A stretch of 21,022 nt of DNA from a virus: the IMG/VR virus record IMGVR_UViG_3300006924_000259, positions 1-21,022 of that record; one strand, written 5' to 3'. Positions 11,615 through 21,000 of the stretch are shown here, piece by piece. The stretch's first letter is position 1; the number at the start of each line of letters is the position of its first letter. A model generated the notes under the pieces. It was not told the origin of the DNA. It worked only from the letters and a program-made list of their open reading frames with translations, and made no database searches. The position numbers and the translations under genes were made by a program.

Positions 11615-12104
11615 TTCTACGACTGGATCTGAAATAGTTAGCACATCTGAATTTAAGGATTATGCTAGAATTTCTGGTTCAACAGATGATACTTTAATTG
11701 CTATTATTTTAAAACAAGCAAGAATCTGGTGTGAAAATTATATATCTAGGGACATTGTTGCTAAGAATAGAACTTATTTTATTGATGAAACAAATGGAAT
11801 TTTTGATTTGCCTTTTGGACCAATAGCAAGTATTTCTTCAGTTACTATTGAAGGAGTTGCTAGTACTGATTATTCTTTTATTGGATTAGATAATGAAACT
11901 ATTGATTTGGATGGATCTGCTGAAGAAGTTAAAGTAACTTACATTACAAGTGGATTAGATGATGAATTATTACAACAGGCAATTAAACAATTTGCATCAA
12001 CTTTATATGATAACAGGCATGATTATGTAGAAGGCAAATCAGGGGATAGTGTGCCAAGTGAAACTAAAGTTATTTTGAATGCTTATAAAAATATGTTTAT
12101 TTAA
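11595..12104 (+). CDS. Head-tail connector protein (HK97 gp6-like)
   Basis: About 169 residues from the ATG at 11595 (MRQIKINSTTGSE). An in-frame ATG at 11574 would add seven residues and overlap the previous gene more, so I prefer 11595. The N-terminal half shows the gp6 pattern: STSEFKDYARISGSTDDTLIAIILKQARIWCENYISR, i.e. the L.E.K.. (here F.D.AR) helix, D-D-x-L-I, and a helix with aromatic residues. Then FIDETNGIFDLPFGPIASISSVTIEG (beta part) and a C-terminal helix (LLQQAIKQFASTLYDNR). It forms the ring below the portal. Stop and next start share TAATG. Confidence 0.85.
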   Translation: MRQIKINSTTGSEIVSTSEFKDYARISGSTDDTLIAIILKQARIWCENYISRDIVAKNRTYFIDETNGIFDLPFGPIASISSVTIEGVASTDYSFIGLDNETIDLDGSAEEVKVTYITSGLDDELLQQAIKQFASTLYDNRHDYVEGKSGDSVPSETKVILNAYKNMFI

Positions 12105-12469
12105 TGAACCCAGGATTATTTAGAAATCGAATTACTTTCAGCTATTCAGTTAAAAATGCTGATAATTATGGAGGTTATGTTTTTACTGCTGGAGGCACAA
12201 TGGAAACATTATGGGGATATTTAAAACCAAAGAGTGGCAAATATGAAAGCAGTAATGGTAAGAGGTCAAAAGAAAAAGTTGTTGAAATTATTATTAGAAA
12301 AAAAGATTATGAATCTTTACAAATACCAGCAGGATATTCTGGGAATATAGATTTAGATAATAATGATATAAAATTTAGTATTTCAGGACAATCAGGAACA
12401 TACAGAGTAAATGATTTATATGAATCAGATTATAACAAATATATGACTGTAAAAGGAACATTAAATTAA
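12104..12469 (+). CDS. Head closure protein (phage head-tail adaptor)
   Basis: A 121-residue beta-barrel-type adaptor. MNPGLFRNRITF is the usual beginning of this family (G-x-L-x-x-R-I-T/E-F), followed by NADNYGGYVFTAGGTMETLWGYLKP (the D-x-x-G-G...W-A/G segment) and KVVEIIIRKKDYESLQIPAG, then ISGQSGTYRVNDLYESD. It plugs the portal/connector channel after packaging and provides the tail docking surface. It is coupled by TAATG with the connector gene and followed after 2 nt by the gp10-like gene, the standard neck order. Confidence 0.85.
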   Translation: MNPGLFRNRITFSYSVKNADNYGGYVFTAGGTMETLWGYLKPKSGKYESSNGKRSKEKVVEIIIRKKDYESLQIPAGYSGNIDLDNNDIKFSISGQSGTYRVNDLYESDYNKYMTVKGTLN

Positions 12470-12471
12470 TT

Positions 12472-12843
12472 ATGAGAAAACAATTTAGAATTAGAGGTGA
12501 TCAAAAAGATCTTCAAAAATTTCATAAAAAATTAAGGAGAATAAAAAGATTTGGAAATCATGATTTTTTGGAAATTGCTCAAGATACAGCTGCAATCGCT
12601 GTTAGGTTTGCTCAGGGCAGAGTGCCTGTTAAAACTGGTGATTTAAAAAGATCTATTATAGCTAAAAAAGAAGGTGATAATGTTTTTATTGGTGCTGAAA
12701 TGGATTATGCTGCTGTTGTTGAATTTGGATCTGTTAAAAAAAATAGAGCACCTAAACCATATTTTTATAATAGTATAAGGGATGCAATTAAAAATATTGA
12801 AAGAAGAATGAATAATAAATTTACTAGAATAAGCAATGAATGA
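12472..12843 (+). CDS. HK97 gp10-like neck/tail-completion protein
   Basis: A 123-residue basic protein with the HK97 gp10 signatures VPVKTGDLKRSI (51-62) and DYAAVVEFGS (78-87), then APKPYFYNSI (93-102), the late aromatic motif. Helices before and after frame this core. Proteins of this family help connect or complete the tail in siphoviruses and myoviruses. Its 3' end overlaps the next gene by 8 nt. Family call is firm, exact structural role less so. Confidence 0.9.
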   Translation: MRKQFRIRGDQKDLQKFHKKLRRIKRFGNHDFLEIAQDTAAIAVRFAQGRVPVKTGDLKRSIIAKKEGDNVFIGAEMDYAAVVEFGSVKKNRAPKPYFYNSIRDAIKNIERRMNNKFTRISNE

Positions 12844-13276
12844 AGCTATACATCATATAAGACAAAAAATATATAATGCCTTAAATGGAAATATTAATTT
12901 AGGAGGTAGCAGTGTGCCAGTATATAATAGAGTGCCTACTAATTCAAATTTTCCTTATATATGGATCTATTCATTAAGCACTAATGAAGTTGATCAAAAT
13001 GCTTCAAAATATAACTTAGAATGTATTACAAGAATTGAATGTGTTACTAGATTTGATGGGGATGTCGGTGGTGATTTAAACTCAAATTTATTAGTTTCTT
13101 CTGTTGTATCTTTGCTAAGAACAAGATCCTCAGGTTATTTTAATTTGAGCTTAAGTGGGTTTAAGGTTTATACTTCAACAGTTGCTAGTATAAATTATGT
13201 TCAGGAAGATGAAAATGATCATACATATTTTAAAGGAATAATTGAATTATCAAATAAAGTTGAACAAATAAGTTAA
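12836..13276 (+). CDS. Tail terminator / tail-completion protein (DUF3168-like)
   Basis: A 146-residue protein starting with a helix (MNEAIHHIRQKIYNAL), then VPVYNRVPTNSNFPYIWIYSLSTNEVDQNAS, a pattern of short strands with P-Y/F-I that marks the DUF3168 / gpU-like group. A strand-helix part follows (ITRIECVTRF; LNSNLLVSSVVSLLR). Members cap the tail tube and join tail to neck. It follows the gp10-like gene in the usual order. A tail-tube gene would normally come next; instead a lysis-type gene starts 8 nt downstream. Confidence 0.72.
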   Translation: MNEAIHHIRQKIYNALNGNINLGGSSVPVYNRVPTNSNFPYIWIYSLSTNEVDQNASKYNLECITRIECVTRFDGDVGGDLNSNLLVSSVVSLLRTRSSGYFNLSLSGFKVYTSTVASINYVQEDENDHTYFKGIIELSNKVEQIS

Positions 13277-13284
13277 ATAAAATT

Positions 13285-13569
13285 ATGGCACAAAAAATAA
13301 GCGAGGATACTAATGTACAATTGGATTTAAAAACAATAGGTATTATAGTAGCTGGAGCTGTATCTCTTGCGGGAATGTATTTTACGTTAAATGCAGAAAT
13401 AGAATTAGCTAAAGAATTACCTAAACCTGAATTAACGAGAACAGAATATGATCTAAAGGATCAGCTAATAAGGGAAACAATCGAAAATACAGCAGAGCAA
13501 GTTGAAGAAAATTCTAATAAATTAGATAAAATAGATGAAAAATTATATGAGATCATACAAAAAAAATGA
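13285..13569 (+). CDS. Single-TM coiled-coil membrane protein of the lysis module
   Basis: A 94-residue protein with a short polar N-terminus, one membrane helix (TIGIIVAGAVSLAGMYFTL, 17-35) and a long charged coiled coil (about 53-94, with heptad-like spacing through IRETIENTAEQVEENSNKLDKID). No signal peptidase motif. This shape suits an inner-membrane spanin-like protein or an accessory holin. It overlaps the next gene by ATGA and lies upstream of the amidase and holin. The lysis link is from position and shape; no family is recognised. Confidence 0.75.
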   Translation: MAQKISEDTNVQLDLKTIGIIVAGAVSLAGMYFTLNAEIELAKELPKPELTRTEYDLKDQLIRETIENTAEQVEENSNKLDKIDEKLYEIIQKK

Positions 13570-13910
13570 GAAAAATATTTGCCCTAATTGTGTTCTTTGC
13601 ATTTGTAACAAGTAATGCACAGGATTTAACAATTATACATATCAATGCTAGTTGGAATCAAAGAAATAACTATGAGTTTATTGATGATTTAAAAGGCGTT
13701 AGAAAACAATATGGTTATTTAGAAGATCAAGCACCTTCAATTAAAAAAAGCATAAAATCAGTTCCTACAATTATATTAATGAAAGATGGACGACCAGTTT
13801 ACATTTGGAATGCTGATATTTCATTAAAAATAAAAATTCCTGTTTATGAAATACAGGAGATTATTGATCAACATAGATTTATAAATCGTAGAGCTAAAAC
13901 AACTGAATAA
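13566..13910 (+). CDS. Secreted thioredoxin-fold protein without active-site cysteines
   Basis: A 114-residue protein with a clear signal peptide: MRK, hydrophobic IFALIVFFAFV, and a cleavage site after Ala18 (SNA-QD), the usual Bacteroidota form. The mature part looks like a thioredoxin fold: strand TIIHINASW (22-30), helix with WNQRN (30-34) exactly where WCxxC should be, and a cis-proline strand SVPTIILMKDGRPVYIW (65-81), then a final helix (94-104). The protein has no cysteine at all, so it cannot be a disulfide oxidoreductase. It probably acts as a periplasmic binding or structural protein. It overlaps both neighbours (ATGA and TAATGA) and lies between a membrane coiled-coil protein and the amidase, so a lysis role, for example outer-membrane disruption or amidase partner, is plausible but unproven. 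Confidence 0.8.
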   Translation: MRKIFALIVFFAFVTSNAQDLTIIHINASWNQRNNYEFIDDLKGVRKQYGYLEDQAPSIKKSIKSVPTIILMKDGRPVYIWNADISLKIKIPVYEIQEIIDQHRFINRRAKTTE

Positions 13911-14344
13911 TGAGAAATATAAATAAATTAATAGTGCATTGTACTGCTACACCAGAACATAAAGATTTTAATGTCGAAGATGTTAGAGAATGGCATGTAA
14001 AAGGAAATGGCTGGTCGGATGTGGGTTATCATTTTTTAATAAAATTAGATGGTACTGTTGAAGATGGGAGACCTATTGAAAGAAGTGGTGCTCATGTAGC
14101 TGGATATAATAAAAATAGTATAGGGATTGCTTATGTGGGAGGCATGGATAAAAACATGGAAGAATGGATTGATACAAGAACTGTTGAACAAAAAGATGCT
14201 TTGCATAATTTATTAATGGATCTTAAATATGAATATCCTGATTCTGTAATTTATGGACACAATGATTTTACAGATCAAAAGGTTTGCCCATGTTTTAATG
14301 CTAAGGAAGAATATAAAGAAATTAGTAATTGGATTAATAAATAA
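13910..14344 (+). CDS. N-acetylmuramoyl-L-alanine amidase (T7 lysozyme-type endolysin)
   Basis: A 144-residue zinc amidase that cuts the bond between MurNAc and L-Ala of peptidoglycan to lyse the cell. Key residues line up with T7 lysozyme: zinc ligand His10 in VHCTAT, Tyr40 in VGYHFLI, zinc ligand His117 in YGHND, Lys124 and zinc ligand Cys126 in QKVCPCF. WHVKGNGWSDVGYHF (28-42) and RSGAHVAGYNKNSIGIAYVGG (58-78) are standard for the family. The usual G after CP is a cysteine (Cys128), a small oddity. No signal peptide, so it needs the holin encoded downstream for export. Its stop overlaps the next small ORF (TAATG). Confidence 0.95.
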   Translation: MRNINKLIVHCTATPEHKDFNVEDVREWHVKGNGWSDVGYHFLIKLDGTVEDGRPIERSGAHVAGYNKNSIGIAYVGGMDKNMEEWIDTRTVEQKDALHNLLMDLKYEYPDSVIYGHNDFTDQKVCPCFNAKEEYKEISNWINK

Positions 14345-14481
14345 TGGATTTTGGTTTTGCTCTTATTCCAAATGGTTTTTTATTGGGTTTAGAATTTTAT
14401 CCAATAGAAATTGATCAAGATTATAATGAATTAAATATTTATTTATTTTTAATAGTTTTACATTTTAGATTTTATTCATGA
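14344..14481 (+). CDS. Small hydrophobic ORF in the lysis module (45 aa)
   Basis: The ORF starts in the amidase stop (TAATG) and its stop overlaps the holin start (ATGA), so it fills the 133-nt gap exactly. The protein is hydrophobic and aromatic: FGFALIPNGFLLGLEFYPIE, an acidic middle (IDQDYNELN), then YLFLIVLHFRFYS. The last part could be a short membrane helix. No family recognised. Overlap on both sides is good evidence that it is translated; an antiholin, spanin-like or assembly role is only a guess. Confidence 0.6.
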   Translation: MDFGFALIPNGFLLGLEFYPIEIDQDYNELNIYLFLIVLHFRFYS

Positions 14482-14942
14482 GTGATAAAAAAAAGTTTAA
14501 GGAAACTACAGTTGGCAAATTATTATTTGGTGCTGCATCAATGATTAATCCTACTTTAGGAAAGATTTTAACTGGGGTTACTTCTCCACAAGATGCTTTA
14601 GCAGAAATTCAAAAATCAAAAATATCTGTTGATGATAAAATCAAATTACAACAATTAATATATGATCAACAAAATAAGGAAATGGCTGAAGTTTCTTCTA
14701 GATGGAAAGCTGATCAAATGAGTGATTCCTGGCTATCTAAAAATGTGCGACCACTTGTTTTGGTTTGGTGCATTGTGGTTTTTAGTTTTGCTGGAATTTT
14801 AGATAGTGTTGAATCAATACCTTTTCATATTGGTGAGACATGGAATGATACTTTTGAAAAAGTGATGATGTCCGTAGTTTTAGCATACTTTGGTGGGAGG
14901 TCAAGCGAAAAAGCAATAGGGTTATTTAGAAAAAATGGCTAA
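14478..14942 (+). CDS. Holin, 3-TM type (Holin_3TMs-like)
   Basis: A 154-residue protein with the features of the 3-TM holin family: a helical N-terminus with a hydrophobic, glycine-rich segment (VGKLLFGAASMINPTLGKIL, 12-31), a charged amphipathic middle, the signature SSRWKADQMSDSWLSKNVRPL (73-93) leading into a membrane helix (LVLVWCIVVFSFAGIL, 93-108), and a last helix with the FGGRSSEKAI ending (138-147). It makes membrane lesions that let the amidase reach the cell wall. It overlaps the preceding ORF by ATGA and the following one by 8 nt. Confidence 0.88.
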   Translation: MSDKKKFKETTVGKLLFGAASMINPTLGKILTGVTSPQDALAEIQKSKISVDDKIKLQQLIYDQQNKEMAEVSSRWKADQMSDSWLSKNVRPLVLVWCIVVFSFAGILDSVESIPFHIGETWNDTFEKVMMSVVLAYFGGRSSEKAIGLFRKNG

Positions 14943-15066
14943 AAAAATAGAATCAACTTATAATTTTAATCATAAAAAAAAGCGACCAGGTGTGCATTCC
15001 AAAAATGCATCAAAAGGTCAAAAAGGTTACAAAAAAAAGTATAAAGGTCAGGGTAAAAATAGGTAA
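14935..15066 (+). CDS. Tiny highly basic protein (43 aa, PGVHSK motif)
   Basis: The ORF begins 8 nt before the holin stop. Of 43 residues 15 are Lys or Arg; the core is HKKKRPGVHSKNASKGQKG followed by YKKKYKGQG. Small basic proteins with an RPGVHxK core and a YKKxYxGQG end recur, to my knowledge, next to lysis or tail genes of Bacteroidota phages, though no function is assigned. The charge suggests binding to nucleic acid or to anionic membrane surfaces. It ends 32 nt before the tail-fibre gene. Confidence 0.7.
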   Translation: MAKKIESTYNFNHKKKRPGVHSKNASKGQKGYKKKYKGQGKNR

Positions 15067-15077
15067 CTATAATTGCT

Positions 15078-15085
15078 TAAATTTG
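15078..15085 (+). promoter_or_regulatory. -7-like box TAAATTTG before tail fibre
   Basis: TAAATTTGTA (15078-15087) matches TANNTTTG, is identical to the box before the protease gene, and lies 13 nt before the ATG at 15099. No TTTG or TTG lies 17-23 nt upstream. Confidence 0.4.
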
Positions 15086-15098
15086 TAAAAAAGATTTT

Positions 15099-18000
15099 AT
15101 GGGTACTACATTAACTGGCAAAAGAGTACAGAATACTTATGATTCACTTATAAAGATTTCTGATAATAATAATTTAAGCGGTGTTGCTAAAATATTAGGT
15201 GATGGATTAGGAAATGATTCTCCAATTTATTTAAGTACATCACAGATCGGAATAGGCATTACACCTTCATACCAATTTCATACAAGCGGAAATGCTAAAA
15301 TTGGTGGCAATCTTATAATATCTGGTGATTTAACAGTAAATGGTACACTAACATATTTAAATGTAACTGATCTAGCAGTCGAGGATCCGTTAATAAAATT
15401 AGCAAAAGACAATACAGCAAACACATTAGATATTGGATTATTTGGTAAATACGTTGCTACTGGAACAAAGTATAAAGGTTTTTACAATGATGCTAGTGAT
15501 GATAAATTTAAGCTATTTATAGGCACTACTGTCGAGCCAACAACAACTGTTGACACATCTGCAAGCGGATATACTGTTGGAACTCTTGTAGCTAATTTAG
15601 AAGGAAATGCAGATACTGCAACTGGTGTTTTAATAACTGCTGACAATACTAATGCATCTAGGAGAATGGTGTTTACACAATCAAATAATACAACTAATAC
15701 AAATGGTAAATTGTTTAAAGATAGTGCTAGTAATTTCTTTTACAATCCAAGTAGCAACAGATTAACTTTAGTAAATTTAACAGGAACTACTGGAACTTTT
15801 AGTGGTTTATTAAAATCAGATACATTAGAATTAACAAGTGGCGATGATCATTTAACAATAACAGAATCATCTGGTGATTGGACAATTAATAATGCTCAAC
15901 AAAATAATGGTATTACTATTTATGATGGTACTGGTGGTATTGATTTAAAATATTCTGGTACAAGTTATTTAGATATAGATGTTAATGGTGTTTCTGTTGC
16001 AGCCAATATAGATTTTTATGTAGATACTAATACTTTGTATGTAGATGCCGCAAATAATTTAGTTGGTATTGGTAAAACTCCTAGCACTTATAAACTTGAT
16101 GTAAGTGGTAAAATAGCTAGTAATAATTATATAATAGCTGGCTTAGGAAGTGGAGGTACTGCATTAACACACAATGATGGCGGTGGGAATGCCAATATTA
16201 CTTTTAATCATGTATCTGAAACACCTGAGCAAGATGGAAGTTCTGGTCGTATTTCTGTTTTAACTGACAGTACTACTGCTAAAATGAGTTTTGAGTTAAA
16301 AGATGATGTAACAGCAGATACAGAGGTTAATACTGCAATGATTATGGAACTTTATACAAGTTCAATAATAGCAAATCGAAAAATTAGAGCAAGAACAACA
16401 ACTGGTGGACATATTTATTTTGACAGAAATGATACAACTATTGGAACTGACAATCATATAGGTACATTACATTTTTCTGGTGATGATCCAACGGATGGCA
16501 CTTTTAATGATGGTGCTGCTATAAAAATTACATCAGTATCTGATTGGAGTGCAAATAATTATCCATCAAGAATAGAATTACAAACAGATAATGCTGGTAC
16601 ATTAACAACTGCATTAACTATTAATGAATCACAAAATACAACATTTAGCGGTGATATTACTATTGCTAAAACCGATCCAACTATAACTTTATTTGATAAC
16701 TCTGGTGCTAATACTGATCCAAATGGTAAAATAATATTTAGTGAATTAGCTGACCAATCTAATTTTGAAATTAGCTATAATGGTTTAAATGATAGGTTGG
16801 AGTTTATAGGTTTAGTAAGTAATGTTTTAACTGATTTAGTTTACATAAAAAGAAATACAACAACAACTTTAAATGTTTTAGGTGGTGCAACATTTAGTGG
16901 ATTAGTAACTGGTATAGCACCAACATCAGATTTAAACTTTGCTACAAAAAAATATGTAGATGATAATATAGTTCCACAACAATCATTAAGTAATGTTTTA
17001 GGTGTTGGAAACACATCTGGTGCTAATGACATTATAATGGCTGATGATCAAAAAATTAGTTTTGGTGATGATTCTGATTTAAATATAAAGTTTGATGGCA
17101 CTAATAGTACTATAAACAATAAAACTGGGAATTTAAACATACTTGTAAGTGCAGATGATTCAGATATATCATTTCAATCTGATAATGGATCTGGTGGCAC
17201 TATTGAATATTTTAGATTAGATGGTTCAACAAATACAGTACCATTTGGAAGATCACCGCATTTACCAGATGCTTTAAGATTATACTTTGGTAATGACACA
17301 ACAGATGATGCAAGTATTAGATGGGAATCAACTGCTAGTCAGTTGTTTATTGATGGCGAATCTAAATTTTTAGAAAAATTAATTGCAAACAACAATTTTG
17401 TAGCTCAAGGTACTGTTGATTTAAATGTAATGCCTACTCACCAATCTGAAGGTTCAATAAAAATAGGTAGATATGATGGCAATACAACAAGGTTTCATTT
17501 AATAAAAAACTACGTTTCAACAACTCTAGCTAGTAATTATATGAAATTTTCACTACACAATGATGTTGATAACGATACAACAGATGTATTAAGTTTATTT
17601 GGAGATGGTAATGTCGAAATACCAAATGGTACATTAACTAGCGGCAATATAACAGTAAGTGATGATGGTGTACCACAATTAATTTTAAATGATACTGGCA
17701 ATGCTGGTGGTGGAGGAGCATCTGGAAAAATTATATATAAAAATACTGCTGGTAATGCTATTGGTTTAGGTTATACTGCTGATGACACAACAAGCTCTGA
17801 TTTTATTATTTCTAGTAATGCAAGCAGTACTTATGGTGGTTATTTAGGTTTAGATGCTGGTGCAATTAGTGATCCAAGCCAAATTATACTTGATCCTAAA
17901 ACAGATGTTTATTCAACAAAGCCAGTAACAACAGCTAATGTGTTTATTGCTAATGATCTTGATGTAACTAATACTGCACCATCAACAGATCAATTAAGAG

Positions 18001-21000
18001 CTAGTGGTTATGGTATTATTGGTAATAGAGCTGGATTTTTATATATAACTAATGCAGCATCTGGCGGTACTGTTCAAATTGGAAATGGCACATCACACAA
18101 TGCTGATGCAACTGCTTTATTTAATACATCTTTAATAACATTAAGCAAACAAACCTTAATAAGTGCTAAAACCACTATTGGATTTGGACAAATAACAACT
18201 AATATAGGAACAACATCACATTTAAGAATCCAACCTACTGCAACTACTGATACAACTGGTAAAACATCAATATTTTTAGGAACATCAACAGTAGATAATT
18301 ATGGTATATCATTAAGGGGTGCAAGATTTGGTGATACTGGAACACCAAAATTTGAAATAGCTGTACATAATAATTCTGCTAATGGTTCAGTTGCTTTAGA
18401 AATTGACCAATTTATAAACACACACATAAAAGGTGAATTGTTTATTGAAGATGTAGATAATGCAACGGCAGCAGATACAGATAAAGTTCTTGTAATGTCT
18501 AATGAAAGCGGTGAGGTACAATATAGAACACCTAACCAATTAGCAGATGATATGAATGTGCCAACTGGATTTGGTGGAGCTGGTTTAATACCTATATATG
18601 AAACAACAGATACTTTTACAACAAATTCAAATTTATATTGGGATATTGCTAATGGTCGACTAGGATTAGGTGATACGACACCTAGTTACAGATTAGATTT
18701 AGTTACTGGAACAATAGATACAGCACAATATTCTATGAGAATACATCATAGCAGAAATGATCCTGATCAGAATAGTGCTGCTTTATTTATTGATGCTAAT
18801 TACACAGGTACAAAATCAGATGCTACCGATATAATACAAAGGGGTTTGCATGTTGATTTTGATTCTTCAGCTAATGGAACTGCTGCTGATGAGCATAGAA
18901 TATACGGTATTCATTCAGACACTAGAAATAGTGGTTTTGCTGATATTGTATATGGAACATACTCTTTAGCTGAATCTAATTATACTGGTGGTAAAACTGC
19001 TAATGTTGGGGGAGTTTATGGTATAGCTACTCACGACTCTAGTAGTGCAAGTGGTGGTGTTACAAATTTGTTCGGTGTAAAGGGTATTGCACAAATACAA
19101 GATGATGGTGATGTGGATAATTCTTATGGCGGGCAATTCCAAGTACTTATAGCAAACAATAGAGATGCTAATGTTGATATCATAGTAGGTGTTGAAGCAG
19201 AAATACAAATTGATGAACAGAGTGCATTGACCTATGGAGGTATGCATGGTTTTAGAGCTATTATTGATAACAACGAGGGTGCTGTACCAACCTTTGGAAA
19301 CCAATTTTTATTCAAAGGCGATTATCAAGGAACAAGAGGAAGTGCTGCTTATGGTATATATTCTGAGGGTGATAGACATTATTTTGAAGGAATGGTATCA
19401 ATTGGAAATAATAATGTTGATACTGGCTTACCTTTAAATATACATCATGCTACAAATTCACAAATACGTTTTTCAACAGATGGAACTGGTACTGGAACGA
19501 GTGATGGATTTAGAGTAGGTTATAATGGCACAGTTGGTCAATTATATTTATATGAAAATGCTGATATTAGAATAGCGACAAATAACACCCCTTTTGCTTA
19601 TTTTACAAGCGATCAAAAATTTGGTATTGGCACAGATGATCCAGCGGGTCAATTTAATAGTTATATATCAGCAACAAGACAACTAACACATAATGGTAAT
19701 GGCGGAGATTTATCTATAATTAGTGATAACAATTCAGCACCAGTTATGTTTATAAAAGGCACTGGTACTGCTGACTTGTTAAATGTTTTTAATGGAAGTA
19801 CAGAAAGGTTAAAAATAGACAGCTCTGGAAACCAAACATTAAATTTATCTAGCACCACAACACAATTTATAGGTAATTCATCTGGAACTTTAGTCATTAA
19901 AAATACAACTGGTGGCATTAATTTTATGGCTAATGGAAGCACAGTTGTTTCAGCTTATATTACATCAAGTTTAATAACACTAAATGAAATAACTCAAATC
20001 AATAATAGATTGCAAACAAGTACTCCAATGGGAGATGTTGCAACTTGGGATAGTGCTGTTATAAGAGTAAATGCAACAAATACAATAGACACAACTGGTT
20101 TTCTAGGAATGCGATTTGCTACAAGTACTGCTAATAATTATGGCTGGAGAATTGGTGCTAATAGAACTGGCTCTGGTAGAGGTTCATTAAAAGTTTTCGA
20201 ACATATTAATAATGTTGCTGGCGCTCAAAGATTTGTAATAAAACCTGATGGTAATGTTGGTATTGGTGTTGGTGCTGATCCGACACATAAATTAGGTATA
20301 CACAATAATACATCTGGAGCGGTAAGTTCACAAATGAATTTTACAACTGCATCAACAGGTCAAACTGATGGTAATGGTTTTAGGGTTGGCTGGAATGGAA
20401 CTGTTGCTCAAATGTATTTATTTGAAAATGCTGACATGCGTTTTGCAACTAGTGGTACAGAAAGAATGGTTTTAGCTGCTGATGGTGATTTAAAGATAGC
20501 AAGATATTTAGAACATTTAGGAGATACAAACTCTTATTTAGGTTGGAGTGGAGGAGATGATTTTAGAATTGTTACTGGTAGTCGTGAATTATTAAGATTA
20601 GATGAGGGAACTGATCCAGATATTCTAAAATTTATGACAAACACTATAACAATGTCATCTGGTGGTGATTTTACTGCTGCTAAGGTTACAGCTAGTGGTG
20701 ATGTAATTGCCTTTTCTGATAAAAGAGTAAAAACAAATATAAAAACTATTAGCAATGGTTTAGAAAAAGTGTCTAAATTAAGGGGTGTTAGTTATAACAG
20801 AACAGATGTAAATGATAAATCAAACAAAATAGGTGTTATTGCTCAAGAAGTTCAAGAGGTGTTGCCAGAGGTTGTTAACTATGATAATAAAAAAGATTTA
20901 TTAGGAGTTGATTATGGCAAAATGGCTGGCGTATTTATTGAAGCTATAAAAGAATTAAAAGCAGAGGTTGATAGTTTAAAACAAGAAATAAAACAATTAA

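Noticed and set aside
18966-19304. 112-codon ORF on the - strand inside the tail fibre gene
   Set aside because: It is an open frame opposite a long, low-complexity coding region; the protein has no sensible composition, promoter or neighbours, and the + strand gene is certain.
19234-19437. 67-codon + strand ORF in another frame of the fibre gene
   Set aside because: Out-of-frame reading of the fibre; no start context and no protein pattern.
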